Shown: positions 1 through 12,783 of the stretch, piece after piece
Position numbering within the stretch: position 1 is the first letter of the stretch
How the letters are laid out: every line of letters begins with the position of its first letter
Assembly (NCBI GenBank): GCA_025603075.1
Contig: MU626359.1
Coordinates: 1-64,000, forward strand
DNA from: Neoconidiobolus thromboides FSU 785
Taxonomy: Eukaryota; Entomophthoromycota; Entomophthoromycetes; Entomophthorales; Neoconidiobolaceae
Direction: 5' to 3'
DNA: 64,000 nt
Position numbers and translations under genes: made by a program
The notes under the pieces: generated by a model
Seen by the model: the letters and a program-made list of their open reading frames with translations, nothing else
Databases searched by the model: none
Told to the model about the DNA's origin: nothing

Positions 1-3000
1 CTTTTATCATATTGTGATTTTAATATCTGTTGAATTCCTTGTTTTCTTTTACTCTCTTTTTTTATAGCTCCTTTTTTTTCATTCATTCCGTTTTTTTGTT
101 GAAGAATAATTAGGTTACGATTTGTTTAATGGTGCTTGGAAAACAGGCTGAATTTTGAGCCAATTAAAAAAGAGACGTTTTTAACTAGGGGAAATCGAAA
201 AATTGAAACTAAAAGATAAACCAAACTTCTAGCTAAACTTATAATCTTAATTAGGTTATTAAAATAGCTTGAGTTTTGAAAATACAATAATAAATAATAC
301 TTAAAAATACACAAATTTTTAAATTACCTGTGTTGTTTTTTGGTGACTATATAGAATTTACTCAATGCTCATTTAGTGATAAAATATAATAAATTTTATA
401 ATAAACAGTTAATTTTGACTATTTTTCCATTATTTATATTTAACTTATTGATGTGTAATAAAGTATTAAAGAAATGTTTAAAAAATAAACAGTATTTATA
501 ACAATAATTAAAATACATTGCTTTTATTAACTGCAATGCTACTTTGATTATTTTATCTATATCTGGTTTACATAGTCTTTTATCCTTTTCCATATACCAT
601 GATATCGAACAACATAATTTAAATACAGACCCAATAGTACACAATAATTATTCAAATTTAAAAAGCAGTGAGATGGTAATGTTAAACTGTTTCCCTTCAG
701 TTAGCTCAATAAGACAACTATTGGTTGAATATTACTTAAATCAATTTTTAATTAATTTGGTTGGAAGAGCTAATAATTTATTTTCCAGAAATTCTTTTAA
801 CTTTAATAAACTTTATTGTTACCGACTCAATTTAAAGCAATTAACATATTGGATAAATTGATATTATATCTCTTTTCTTATTTAAAAAGTGATCATAAAT
901 AGTATTCGTAGTGTATTAAATTTTTCAAAAGAAACACATGGGGATGTTTTTTTTGATTCCATTACTTTTCCATTTTTTAAGCGCTATTTGAGTGGAAAAA
1001 TTATTAGTAAAATTCATAAACGAAAAAATACATCCTCACATGTAAATTGTGACATAGTAGTGTAAGCATTCATATTCCCTTTTACAGCAGGAGCTTTTAT
1101 CTCAACTAATAATACTCTAATGAGTAATGAATTCAAGCGTTGATTTAGTGCATCACTTAAAAGGAAAATAGGTGTGTAGATTAAATATCATAAGAGTACG
1201 AAACATTTTAATAAGAAAAATAGATATTATTAGAACATTGGAATTAAATTGGCCACTACTTGTATAGATCTTTGCCTAACAAATATTTATAGCTTAAACT
1301 AAACTGTTTTCACCCTTTTTTTCTGTTTTCTCTTTATTTGATTGAAATAATACAAATGTTTGTGACCGGGAACCTTTGGTATTATATATTATTAGTTTTC
1401 GCTTGTCTTTTTGATCCTTTGCAGATGATAATCCCTTTTTGTACATCAATTACAACTAGTTACTGATAAATCAAAATTTCTTTTCCTATTATAATACTGA
1501 TCATAGGCTGGCCTAGCTCTAGCTTGATTTATTCAATAATGGTTTACTCACCTTAATTATGGATGTTTAAAAAGTACTAGCTTGACTTTATATTTTTATG
1601 AAGTATGATTAATACTGTAGAAGGTCATGTAAATCCCTTAAATAGAAATCCAAATGCAGTTAATACAATATTAAAAAACATTAACTGTATTAGAGCAATC
1701 AATACGCATTAGTTTATACCCAAAACTCTTTTTTCAGTTTGATCTTTTACAAATCTATAATTTAAACAGTAAAATAATTGCTTTATTACTTAATTTAGAA
1801 ATAAGTTATGTAAATTTCGTAAATTTCGTAAATTTGAACCAATTAAAATGTTGATTTTTTTTAGTTTGGGCAAATTTTTAAACTCAACTATATAAAAACA
1901 AAGTAGAAAAGAGAAAAATAATTTTTTTGCGTATTGAAAATATTACATATTTAAATAACTTTCAGAAACTGATATCAGTTTCATTTTTTATAGACTTTAT
2001 AAAAAATCAAAATAAAGCAACATGAATCTAAACTGACACGCGTCAATTTACTTAAAGATTAATTTATTACTGAAATTTATCACTTCAATAACAGTATAAC
2101 AATTGAATGTGATCCATTTGCCGATTCAATTGTTTTTAATTAACCCCAGACAAAAATTGACTTTCACGGCCATAAACTCCTCATACTATTACTTAAGAAT
2201 TAGTAATCAACTACCTCATATCATATTTCATTCTTCAATTGGGACTAGGAATTTAATTCAAGTCGATTTTTATTGCAATAAAGTTAGATTGATAGAGATT
2301 GATAGAGTCAAGAGTTATAACATATTAATACTTTCAAAAAGATTAGTAATTGAGATAAGAAGTTTTTTTTTTGAAACTACCTGTGATAAAACCACGGCTA
2401 ATGGAATAGTTTTTACGGCTAAAAAATTTAATTCAACTAGTAATTTAATCTTGCTAAACTCTTAGGTCATAGAATAATTAATAATTCAAAATGACAGTCT
2501 GAATTTAAAGATGCTATTTTTATCAACAAAAATATGATAAAATACAATAAACATTGTATAACTTATAACAGTTATTAATCGAAAGTATAGAGATAGATTT
2601 TAAAAATAGAACACAGGCCATGCCCAGCATTTAAGTTATAAATTTTCATGGCGTTTCTTAACCTTTTAAAACTTCTAAATTATTCTGTCTAGGCTTAAGA
2701 TGGGTTAATAGGAAACTCACTAACTCATTGATTGGTCACGACTTACAGCTATTGCAGCTCTATTACGAATTAACTAGTAATTCTTTTAAGAATAATGTTT
2801 TACTAAAGCCTTGCTAAAAATTGAAGACTAGGCTTTAAAGAAGCTAAACGAATAAATAACTGGATTTAAAAATACCACAAATTAGGTCGCAAAAGAGCTG
2901 TAATTAATAAAAAGAATAGTCGAATATTCTTGAGATGCGGTCAAAATCAATTCCAGATTTATCAGGTGTTAGCTCGAGTCTAAGTGATAAGGTAAATATA

Positions 3001-4114
3001 TCGGACGTTTGGAAACTAAGTTTGGCTTCATTCATTGGATACAACACATTAGAAACAAACTACTAAAGAGCTGCTAACTAATTATTAATATACTATATAG
3101 CTGTGTAATACTCATTAATTTTGAATTAGAAAATGAACCAAACTTGAAATTCTTATGCGAAACTTTAATTACTAGATCTAAGTTTGGTAATTTCCAACTT
3201 TTCATAAACACTGTCGGTTTATTTGTTCCACATTTATTGCAGTTTATGTTACTATTTTGCAAGCGGATGATTTTTATCTCACTAATTAAGCTCTAGATTT
3301 AAGTTTTAATGTAACAGATTACCTCTTAATATTCACTCACTTCATATTAATCTGGGTCTAAATAAAACGAAGCTGTGGACTTTAAGGTGCTGTTATTAAT
3401 GTATCCCTGTTGTGTTACGTTTAATGTTCCTATCACAATGTCACAAGATAAATAAAGGTGATATAGGGAATTGCTTAATAATGCTTGCTAATGCCCAACT
3501 TTTCATTTTATTTTTCCATAAGCCTTTAGCCCGGAAAATTGCTATTAACTTTAGTTTACCCAAAGCTTGACATTGATTGCCCAAAAAATTTCATTTTAAG
3601 CCAATCAATTAAGAAGAAGTCAAATTAATAAATCAAATCTTATTAAAATTATTAGCTAATCAGTTCCAAATATACTTTTTAACCAATAAAATGCTTTTGA
3701 TGGCTTAAAGTTAAATCATTTTGAGACTTCTAAATGACCGAACTAATAAAATTGAAATGTGTAACTAAGCTCGGGTCAATTGAGGTTTACGGGTTATTTA
3801 AGAAGCCGATTTTTGGAAAAGTATTTACCAATTTTGAAACTTCGGTTAATAAGTGGTTGGTTTATTTAAAACCAAAAATAACTTGAACTTTCGAAATAGA
3901 AGGCGAAAGTAAATAATAAATGATTAAAATAATTGAGAATAAATATGAAGTAAAATTTTGTTTTTATTTACAAAATTAAAAGCTAGTCATTATACTAGAT
4001 CTATTACTCCTAATCTTGTAAATCTCAAGATAATAATTAGGATAAAGGAATAAATAAAGAACTGTTTTGTAGTAGAAGCTTATAAGCACGGCTTAAAAAG
4101 TTGAGAATATCAAA
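1..4114. other. Gene-poor AT-rich stretch
   Basis: I see no supportable gene here. The longest open frames (544-861 and 2103-2465) show no recognisable domain; the first has no ATG, opening at a TTG. The only clear content is one MITE copy near 937 and a 9-bp unit repeated three times at about 1810-1835. Confidence 0.6.
937..1042 (-). mobile_element. MITE copy 1
   Basis: Reverse-orientation copy of the window's roughly 105-bp foldback element. It opens CATGGGGATGT, has the GCGCTATTTGAG core near 980 and ends CATCCTCACATG. Both boundary TA dinucleotides have changed to CA/TG-like bases, so this is an older copy. Confidence 0.9.
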
Positions 4115-4684
4115 TTATTGTAATGGGTTGGCACTAAATTTTAAAGAGTAACGTGCAAGGTCATTGACCTCAAGAAGAAATATTGGGCTTTGGCGAGGGT
4201 TACGATATGATTGATCAAGCTGTGTATACCTATACTCATCTTGACCATAAATGTGTTCATGTTGAGGGGCAGTGTAATTTAGATGTGTTATTGGAGATGG
4301 AGCTGGTACTCTACTTGGACTAAAGTCACCATGTGGTTGTAAAAGCATGGTTGGTGATGAGGTAGATGTAATTAATGGAGTCGATTCCATAGCTATCCTT
4401 GGTCGAGTAGTAACTGAAGAGATATCTTCGGAAGTTGATTCTTCAACAGCTCTTTTCTTTTTGCGGCCTCGACATTTTGGTGGTTCTTCATATTGACATG
4501 TCAAATTACGTTTTGAGCATGCTTTACAAGAGGAGCCACCAGACACTGTTTCGCATCTTACTTTTCTTTTTCTACAATGATCACATGCTCTGTGACCGGA
4601 AGGGGAAAGAGTAATAGCTGAGGAACCCTCAGCATCGGTACATTGCTTTTTAGTTCTTTTTGAAGTGAAGTTGGTTTTAGCCAT
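4115..4684 (-). CDS. Zn2Cys6 (GAL4-type) zinc cluster protein
   Basis: This 189-residue protein starts at an ATG and is a probable DNA-binding transcription regulator acting in the nucleus. A fungal binuclear zinc cluster is complete: C34, C37, C44, C53, C56 and C63, spaced 2-6-8-2-6, with the basic HCRKRKVRC segment typical of the family. A second basic patch, KCRGRKKKR at 70-78, looks like a nuclear localisation signal or linker. The rest is Ser/Thr/Pro- and Gln/Tyr-rich with no fungal-specific TF 'middle homology' domain; most GAL4-family proteins are several times longer, so this is a compact member. It stands alone, with more than 3 kb of empty DNA on either side. The zinc cluster call is firm; target genes are unknown. 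Confidence 0.9.
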   Translation of the reverse strand: MAKTNFTSKRTKKQCTDAEGSSAITLSPSGHRACDHCRKRKVRCETVSGGSSCKACSKRNLTCQYEEPPKCRGRKKKRAVEESTSEDISSVTTRPRIAMESTPLITSTSSPTMLLQPHGDFSPSRVPAPSPITHLNYTAPQHEHIYGQDEYRYTQLDQSYRNPRQSPIFLLEVNDLARYSLKFSANPLQ

Positions 4685-7600
4685 TATGTAGTGTAGATTT
4701 TGTTGAAATAAATTTAAAAATCCAAATTAAAATTGAGCTCTATTTATACTTTTCGAATGCCAAGTTGAGATGAAATTTTCCATTAATTTCATCATAAATT
4801 AAATTTTAAATAGCCGATAAATACCAAATTTAAATAAGAGATATGCAGTATTTTATTGGTTGAGGCTTTAAAATTATAAACGCGGGCTAAATTTTATCCA
4901 GCTTACTATCACACTATGGAAAAACAATAGGAAGGTTAAATTTCAATGATGCTAAAATAGGGCATCTATTTTTAGTTACAAGTAATTTACAGTCTCGATT
5001 TATTGATATTTTTAATTGGAGGTAGTAGACATTAGACCAATAGGAAGATTATCAATCATTAGGTTTGTGGGCGGGCAATAAATAAGTTGAAGAATAAAAT
5101 CTTAGAAATTAAACATAGAATGAAAATTCAAAACAGAGGAAATAGGTGTTAAATGAGAAATGGGAGTTTTATTTGATATTTGATAAGAATATACCATCAT
5201 GACTTGGTTTCATTGTATCTTGTTAAGGCTTATAACACATATAAATTATTGTAAGAACTAAGGACGATAATAATCCAATTCTCAATGGGCAAAGCATGTC
5301 GCAGCATGTTCATTGAATTAAGCATAGATACCTAATTGGGAAATTCAAGCCCTCTTTTTAACGGAAACTAAACAATTAATTCATTAGGTTATTATTAATC
5401 AACTATATGATAATGAAAATAGGCTAAACATTTATTATAAATTGTATTATAAGACTATTAACCAGGATCATATTGAATTTTATTAATATAAATATATATA
5501 TCAAATGTATTTTATATAAATATTAGTACAAAATAGCTATTGTATATTTTGAATAGATTTACTAGTTTCACAACAATTCAATTTATTATTATGAATATTG
5601 GTGGTTAAATTTAACCGGATTATAGCTTAAAGTCCACATAGTTTGCTTATTAAAGAATAAGCTTAATACTTATACTATTTGGCACTACTTTCTATTAGTA
5701 AACAAATTTAAGATATTTGATTGTTATAAATTCCTACTACTCGTTTACTATCAACTAATACTTAGTGGTAAATTTCAAATTTCGGAAACCTGTTTACCCA
5801 TCCATGACCATCATTAAAGAACAAATCCATTATTTAATTACATTATTTGAAAAAGCATCAAACGTGTATATTTATTATATAGAAAATAATAAAGGACTTT
5901 ATTGTATTATTTATGTGAAAACACACTAAATTCCATTGCTTTTGTACTTAGTATTTGTAATAATAATTTATATTGTACAGTGCTTTTTATAGAATATTAA
6001 AAAATCTGTACTAAAATTTTATTGCTAAAAGTGGTAGACTAGCCAGTTTAGTTTCCATCTTAATTTCGCCTTAATGCTTAGAAATCAAGGATAAAAGAAA
6101 ACGACCATTAAATGAACATAAAAGCGAATATTGGAAAATCAAAGTTACCTTCGGTAAAAAAAAGGTGGTAGATTTCAAGTTTTTTTTATTCATTTATAAC
6201 TCTAAAAACTACCATTTTTAAAAAAAATTCATTTATTTTTTAATATTTTTATCTTAAAATGCCTATTTATTTTTTTAATTTTTGGGCAAGCATGCACTGT
6301 CATCTGCTCAATCACTTGCTTGTTTTTAGAAATTTCGGCTCATTGTTGAATTTAGGCTTTAATTTGTTTACAAGTTGAAATTCAACGTTAGATAATATAT
6401 ATTCATTATGCATCCATTGTTCTTGTTACTAGGTAAAATAGGATATATTTAGTATATTTAAATGCTATTATATGGTATTATGTAATTGTTTATTTAATGT
6501 TAATTCATATTTTAATTTCATAATCTAGAATTCACCTATTTAATAAAACTCTTTGTGGTTAAAAGCGAGTTTGTAGTCAATTTATTTTATTCAATTAGCG
6601 AAGTTTCATACAAACTATTTGAATTTAGTAAATATGTTTAAACAATCCAGTACTAAGCTAATAATAAATCCATTTATTAATTTAAATAGCTCTACTTTAT
6701 ACTTCACACATTTGGCAAACATTCCTTATAATAATAAAGCACTTAGAGGTTTATACTCTTTTGAGATTTTTTAAAAAAACAACTTAGATAGTTTATGCCT
6801 TTACTTTTTTTATTAATCACATTTATTTATTGATCTCATCTGATTTCTAATTTTACAATATAATAAAGACTCAATCATTTTTAAATTCAAAGTTTATAAG
6901 GGCTTTGTGCTTTATTCAGTAGAAGACAAATATTATTCTGTTTAAAACGATGAAAAATAAAACGCGGATAGTCTTTGAAGGATTGTAATGGTAGGTCGAT
7001 AGTAGCCATTCCCAAATTACTGGAAGTTCATAAAATGAGCCCTTTCAAGAGAAGGTCATATTCAGAAGTGAATCGATGTAAGGGAAGTTTAAATTTGAGT
7101 GATTAGGTTACCAAATTTTTAAACTTGAAGATGTTCAATCTTTGGTTACACATATATATAAAGTCATATTGTGGATCAATTAGTTTACAGGTTTTTTACT
7201 AGCCTTGTCGAACTCTTTATTCCACATCTTGATTTCGATAAATATTTTGATTCTTTGCTTCTTATAGTTCTTTTGTAGACTGTTTTACTCACCAGCTTAT
7301 TTAATTTAACAATATAAACTATAATAACAGTCAATTTTTAATGAGTTATGTACATATTTTCGAATATTTGATTTTTCTAAATTATAAATTTTTATTTTTG
7401 TTAATTTATATTATTTAGACAAACTTGAAACGTTTTTTTAAAATTTACAAAATACAACAATATACTATATTCATAAAGGATAGCAAGCTATGGATAAGCT
7501 TAAATGTAAACTATATCTAAAAGCTGTTTAAGAGAATCTACATAGAATGTAGTATTCCATTAAATCTTTGTTCATTTTTCAATCAGATTAACCTTTATAA

Positions 7601-8140
7601 AGAAAGATAAGATTGATTCTTTAGCATAAATCATGCCCATATATGGCATTTTTATACAAGATACAGGTGCCTTCTGCAAGAGATTTACAATCTTATAGCT
7701 AAATTTTACTCTTATTTAAATGTACTAAAGCCAAAAGTTTGTATAGCAATATATATTATAGAATTTACAAACGAATAAGGCTATCTATTATGATATCAGG
7801 GTAAGAAGGAAGTGGATTTTAACTATCAATAATTTTCTAAAGTGAATAGTTCTATCTATGCAAAACAAATTCTTTGACTGACAAAGGTTCTACGCAAAAA
7901 ATAGAACTAGAACATGAGGAACAAATATTTTATTGCATTATTAATTGATCAGTTAAAAATAAAATGTAAATTATTTTATTCGTAAAAATAATAGAAATTA
8001 TTGAATCAATTACATTCACTAATTATATTAATTTATTTTAATAAAATAAGATGTATTTTTATAAAATACCAGAGTTTAAAGTCAGTCAAATTTGTAAACA
8101 AAACATATGATAGCACAACAATTTTTATATTAATAATAAC
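4685..8140. other. Gene-free AT-rich spacer
   Basis: About 3.4 kb with no open frame that has a recognisable domain and no recognisable RNA gene. The sequence is A/T tracts and short low-complexity runs. The first part presumably holds the promoter of the divergent zinc cluster gene, but no specific site can be supported. Confidence 0.5.
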
Positions 8141-8478
8141 ATGAACACTTATTTTATTTGATATATATCATTATATTTCCTATATTCCTGCTTTAGCCAC
8201 TGCTTCTACTTATGATGACTACAACGGTGGTAATGATCCATATCGAAAACTAAAACCAAATAAACCACAAAAAAAACAATGAAATGCTAAAACAGTAACA
8301 AAGGTCGTTTATCACACAAAGGCTATATCGTCTTATACCAACCCAGTTCCAACTAAGTTGACAGATAGTCCATATGGCAAACCAAAAGATAAGCCATACG
8401 TTAAACCAAAGAGTAAGAAACCAAAGAAAAGTAACTATAGGAATGACTATGGAGATAATTGTGAAGTTATCTATTAAA
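8141..8478 (+). pseudogene. Decayed gene for a Lys/Pro/Tyr-rich secreted-like protein
   Basis: From about 8187 a reading frame gives PALATASTYDDYNGGNDPYR and continues Lys/Pro-rich to an in-frame TGA at 8279-8281. It then resumes in the same frame with PYGKPKDKPYVKPKSKKPKK and ends NCEVIY before TAA at 8476. An ATG at 8141 precedes it but sits in another frame, so at least one frameshift plus one nonsense codon are needed to explain it. The ALA-T junction resembles a signal-peptide end and the composition suggests a secreted or cell-wall protein. A more degraded relative lies at 10080-10660. A very small functional protein from part of this frame cannot be excluded. Confidence 0.5.
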
Positions 8479-9100
8479 TGAGTATTTAAAAGTAAGATGA
8501 GCTCAATGTTTTCGCTTTTGATATAGAGTCTATTAGATTTTAACTGTTTTAACTTCTCATCTAAGCTTGATTAAATTACTTGATTGAATTTTTTATAACA
8601 TTGCAATACCTTTAACTTATAATAAACAGATTACCTTAAACCAATATACAGCTTTGAAATGAAGCATATTATCATTCTACCTATTAATGTTTACTATAAA
8701 TTTGTTATAAACAACAACAAGCCAAAGTATCATTTTAGACCAGCGATAATGATTTATCAAATTTTGCCTAAGTCCATCTTTACATTTGAACATTGTTCTG
8801 AGCTAATGGTTAATACAATATACTTAGTAATAGTTGATATATAGTTTAAAAAAGTACGAAGTGAAAATGATTGCTTTGGTTATTATAATAGTAAAAGCTT
8901 TTGTAATTTAACATAGATGCAGTTAAAAAGTAAACTAATATTAATAAAGTATCTATTGTTAATGAAACTGTAACAGTTAAATATAACTAAAATTTAATGT
9001 GATTTTTTAGGTGATGAAATTATTTTTCCATAAAAAATCGGTTTTTTTCAATCAGTTTTTTTATTTAATACATAATAATGCCAAAAAAAAATAGATCATA

Positions 9101-9215
9101 ATATGGGGATGGATATGTATCTTTGTATTTAAGAATTTTATTAACAAATTTTCCGCTCAAATAGCGCTTAAAAAATGGAAAAAATAATGAAGTCAAAAAA
9201 AACACTCCCACATAT
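9101..9215 (+). mobile_element. MITE copy 2
   Basis: Forward-orientation copy, ATATGGGGAT at the left and CTCCCACATAT at the right, with the CAAATAGCGCTTAAAA core. The left arm carries a few extra bases (GGATATGT), making it slightly longer than most. Confidence 0.9.
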
Positions 9216-9743
9216 TGTCAGCAAAAGTTGTAAATGAATAAAGAATTATTTGTCATGATATCAGATAAAAAGAAAAGAAGTCTCATTAATCCAAACCATC
9301 TTTAAATTAAGTAACCCTAATTGCTAAACAACTTGATTGTGTAACTAGTGAAAATCCTTGCTCAATAAATAAAACTATAACCAAAACCAATTTCAGCCGC
9401 TAACTTGATTTAGTACAAGGAGCTATTATTTATAAGTGAACCGTTTCCTTCTTATGCCGCCTCATTTTTGTCTCTTATTTCTATCCGTGTTGTTTGACTA
9501 ATTCGCCATCACTATTGTAAAATAGCATTTGGATTGCAAAAAGGCCCTCACTATTATATGGACTTCCGTTGAAGAATGAAAATCCTTTCCAAGAGTTCAT
9601 CTGGTCTTGGTGTCTCTACTGTCTCAAATGTTCTTGCATCCTTATATTGATTTTCTAGATTTTTAGATCTTAATAAACACTGCTTTAGACACGTAACTCA
9701 AAAAAATCTCCTAATTTACATTATTAATTGGAGAATTAATAAT

Positions 9744-9848
9744 ATATGGGGATGTTTTTTTGATTTTATTACCTTTCCCTTTTTTAAGTGCTATTTGGGT
9801 GGAAAGATTGTTAATAAAATTCTTAAACAAAAAAATACATCCCCATAT
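9744..9848 (-). mobile_element. MITE copy 3
   Basis: Reverse-orientation copy with intact ends ATATGGGGATGT and ACATCCCCATAT. The core reads AAGTGCTATTTGGGTGG, one change from the AGCGCT centre. Confidence 0.92.
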
Positions 9849-10079
9849 TGACAATTCAATAGACTCATTAATTATAGAAATAGTCAAAATAATTTTGTCA
9901 TTTTATTAAATATTTTAAATAGTATATTAAAAACAAACATATAACTAATCGGTTATATTTGATTAATTGATATATGTAGAGTATTTGATGTATTTCTCTG
10001 ATGCAATGAATTATATGATATACAGACGACTATGTTTTCATAGATGTATATAATACAAGAGCGTTGAAGTTTATGGTTA

Positions 10080-10660
10080 TAATATTTAGCAAAATCAATG
10101 AATTTTATTTTAATGATAATAACTATTACTCACTCGTTATGGAGTAATTAGTATAACTTCTCCCATTCCACTTTAACTACAAATCTTTGTATATAATAGT
10201 TACAATGGGATTAATGATCTTTGTAGACGAAGTAAACCATAAAAACAACAATCCTATAACAAAACAGCAACTAAGACCATCTACTAAACAAAGAGTGTGT
10301 CATTTTGTGCTGATTCGATTCTAATCCCTCATATCAAACAATTGAAAGGTATCATTTATAGAAAGAAAAAGAGCCATGACAGTAAAAGTGGAAGTGTTAT
10401 TAAAAATGAGAAAGATCTATACAGTTTATATCTACTATAATTAAAGTCATCTAATACATAAATACATACATACTAAATTCAAATCCATCAAAAAGCTGAT
10501 ATCCAACTAGCCTACTGGCGGTAGTTCAAATAATAGGCCAAAAGAGGAAGGTCCAAGCCATCCATATGATCAATCAAGAGATAGTTCATATAGTAAATTC
10601 AAGTAGAAATAAACTAAAGTAAAAGCAAATTAAAGAAAGAAGCTAGAGAAAAATCATTGA
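10080..10660 (+). pseudogene. Second decayed copy of the Lys/Pro-rich secreted-like gene
   Basis: The segment from about 10180 to 10290 aligns by eye with 8190-8315, for example ATTCC..CTTTA..ACTAC followed by GTTACAATGGGATTAATGATC, where the first copy has GACTACAACGGTGGTAATGATC. A later piece near 10550 (AGCCATCCATATGATCAATC) resembles the PYGKPKD region. Stops occur in all frames, so this copy is dead. Boundaries are approximate and the 3' half is only weakly similar. Confidence 0.4.
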
Positions 10661-10796
10661 TAGGATATGTACTAATATTAATTCGTTATGAGGGGTCAAA
10701 AAGTATTTGATGTTCTTTCTTACTTTTAATGTAATAAAATTTATTCAACTAATATTCAATTATCCATGAATTTATTTTATAACGTATAAAATTTTA

Positions 10797-10899
10797 ATAT
10801 GGGGATGTATTTTTGCATTCAAGAATTTTACTAATTTTTCCACTCAAATAGCGCTTAAAAAGTGGAAAAAGTAATGAAGCCAAAAAAACATCCCCATAT
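10797..10899 (+). mobile_element. MITE copy 4
   Basis: Forward copy with intact termini ATATGGGGATGT...ACATCCCCATAT, lying about 90 bp beyond the stop codon of the HGD-repeat gene at 10991-12271. It is slightly shortened (CTAATTTTTCC in the left arm). Confidence 0.93.
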
Positions 10900-10990
10900 G
10901 TTTAAATTAAATATAATCCCAACTAAATAGATAATATAAATTAAAAAGTAAAAAGAAAGAAATATGAATTTATTTAAACTATACATGAGA

Positions 10991-12271
10991 TTATAAGAAA
11001 GAAAGTTGTACATCTCCGTGTTCGCTTTGAATACTAATTTCATTACCACTATTTTGATTTTCTCCGATATAGCCAGATTTAACTTTTTCTTCATCTTTTA
11101 ACATATGAATAGACTTCTCATTGCTTTTATAATTTAAATTAATTGATCCTTTATTATTAGTTATAAAGAAATTATTATCAAATAAAAAATTAAATTTCAA
11201 TAAAGTCTCTCCGTGACTATTTTTAGTCTGATAATTTAAATCTTTATCGTTTTGTTGAATATCGTTAACGTCTACTTCAATATAACCATGTGAGTTCTTT
11301 AATTGAGTTTTCTTAGTTTTACTTACATTTAACTTAATAGCCCCATGTTCACAATCCACTTTAATTTCATTTAATTTAGAATTGTTTATAATTACATCGC
11401 CGTGTGAATTTTCTGCCTCAACACTTGATAGTGTTGTATTATAGTATTCAATATTTCCATGTTGATTTTTTATTAAAGAAGAATCTATTTTACTCTCCTT
11501 TGTTATCAAATCACCATGAGAACCTTTACTGATGTTGTTTTTAATTGTAACTTTATGGAAAGAAGAATCCCCATGGTCAATGTTTAAAGTATTCGATTCA
11601 ATTTGAGTATCTCTTGCTTCCAAATCACCATGGTTAATATTAAGTTCTGCAGTTTTAATATTATTATTAATCAATTTAACATCTCCATGACTTACACTCA
11701 ATTTCAAATCATTTAAATTCAACTTACCATTAAAATTTAAATCTAAATTGGTTTGATATGTATTCATCCCTAAATAACTAAAAATATCTAAACTTTCAGG
11801 TATTTTAACTATCAAATCTGCTTTAAAACAATCATATCTATCAAAACCACTGACATTATCTCTTCCATCATTTATTGTAAATTTATAAGTGTTATCTTCG
11901 TTAACATAATAAGCTCTTAAAAGATTGATATCAAATTTCTCACTGACAAATAATTTTTTATCAATAATAATTAAATTGGAATCATGACGTTCAAATTTAA
12001 CACTACTATTACGAACATAACCGCCTAAGTTAATAGCTAATGATTTATAACTATTAGTGTCAAATTGGAATTCTTCTTTAATAGAAAATGGTTTTGTTGC
12101 TACACAATCATACATTCTATTGCTGCCAACCAAATTTAAACCAAATAAAATACCCATCAATACTCCTAATGTTACTAATATAATTACAGTACCAATTATA
12201 ATCGTCTTCTTCATTACCCTTGATTTTGCTTTTGGTTGATTACTCTCAACGATGTTACTTTTACTATTCAT
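10991..12271 (-). CDS. Type II membrane protein with HGD-repeat ectodomain (DUF4097-like)
   Basis: This 426-residue protein has a short Lys-rich N-terminal cytoplasmic tail, one membrane segment at about 22-46 and a large presumed extracellular or lumenal part. After a conserved domain (about 55-165; KPFSIKEEFQFD, VKFERHDSN, VKIPESLDIF) come about ten copies of a roughly 19-residue unit centred on HGD or HGx, from SVSHGDVKL to SEHGDVQLSFL. A regular Gly-Asp turn flanked by short hydrophobic strands is what a right-handed beta-helix or bacterial DUF4097 'putative adhesin' looks like; that assignment is inference. The neighbour at 12784-13950 is a tandem paralogue lacking 38 residues (two repeat units), and 53264-54526 is a distant paralogue. 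No catalytic motif is apparent; a surface or scaffold role is plausible. Confidence 0.85.
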   Translation of the reverse strand: MNSKSNIVESNQPKAKSRVMKKTIIIGTVIILVTLGVLMGILFGLNLVGSNRMYDCVATKPFSIKEEFQFDTNSYKSLAINLGGYVRNSSVKFERHDSNLIIIDKKLFVSEKFDINLLRAYYVNEDNTYKFTINDGRDNVSGFDRYDCFKADLIVKIPESLDIFSYLGMNTYQTNLDLNFNGKLNLNDLKLSVSHGDVKLINNNIKTAELNINHGDLEARDTQIESNTLNIDHGDSSFHKVTIKNNISKGSHGDLITKESKIDSSLIKNQHGNIEYYNTTLSSVEAENSHGDVIINNSKLNEIKVDCEHGAIKLNVSKTKKTQLKNSHGYIEVDVNDIQQNDKDLNYQTKNSHGETLLKFNFLFDNNFFITNNKGSINLNYKSNEKSIHMLKDEEKVKSGYIGENQNSGNEISIQSEHGDVQLSFL

Positions 12272-12651
12272 TGAATTATTGTTTTTAGGTTAGTTTATCT
12301 TATTTTCAAAGATTTTTTTCACTATTTATAGTTTTGTTTAATATAACGAAATGCCACTACCTAGATAATTATCGCTTCTTTAAAAGCTTGTACTTATTCT
12401 GCCAAGAACACTCATAACCCTTAATACTATTTTGTATTAAATAAATCCAAATTTGGCATTTAGGAAAAAGTTAAGAATTTGGACTCAACTAAATTTAGTA
12501 TTTAGGAAAAAGTTAAGATGTTTGTTTTATATAATTTTTAAGCACTAAATTAAAACTAAATTACTTGTCATATAGATAGTCTATAAATAACTATTCTAAA
12601 ATTATCAAATTGGAAAATTATTATAAATTTGGTTTTATTCATTTGCTTTAA

Positions 12652-12760
12652 CATATGGGAATGTTTTTTTTGGTTTTATCACTTTTTCCATCTTTTAAAC
12701 ATTGTTTGAGCAGAAAGATTGTTGATAAAATTCTTCAACAAAAAAATACATCTACATATG
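12652..12760 (-). mobile_element. MITE copy 5
   Basis: Reverse copy between the two tandem HGD-repeat genes, 24 bp beyond the stop codon of the upstream one. Ends are CATATGGGAATG and TCTACATATG; the core has drifted to AAACATTGTTTGAGC, so the central AGCGCT is lost. Confidence 0.88.
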
Positions 12761-12783
12761 AATTTATTTGAATCGTACATAAA

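Larger units (their letters stand above)
8479..10079. other. Spacer with two MITEs
   Basis: Spacer between the two decayed Lys/Pro-rich gene copies. It contains MITE copies at 9101 and 9744. The open frame at 8659-8844 has no recognisable features and is not supported as a gene. Confidence 0.5.

Noticed and set aside
544-861. Open frame of about 105 codons
   Set aside because: It opens with TTG rather than ATG, has no recognisable domain and lies in composition typical of spacer.
2103-2465. 120-codon open frame with an ATG
   Set aside because: No domain, no signal peptide or repeat, and AT-driven residue composition; no splice partner found.
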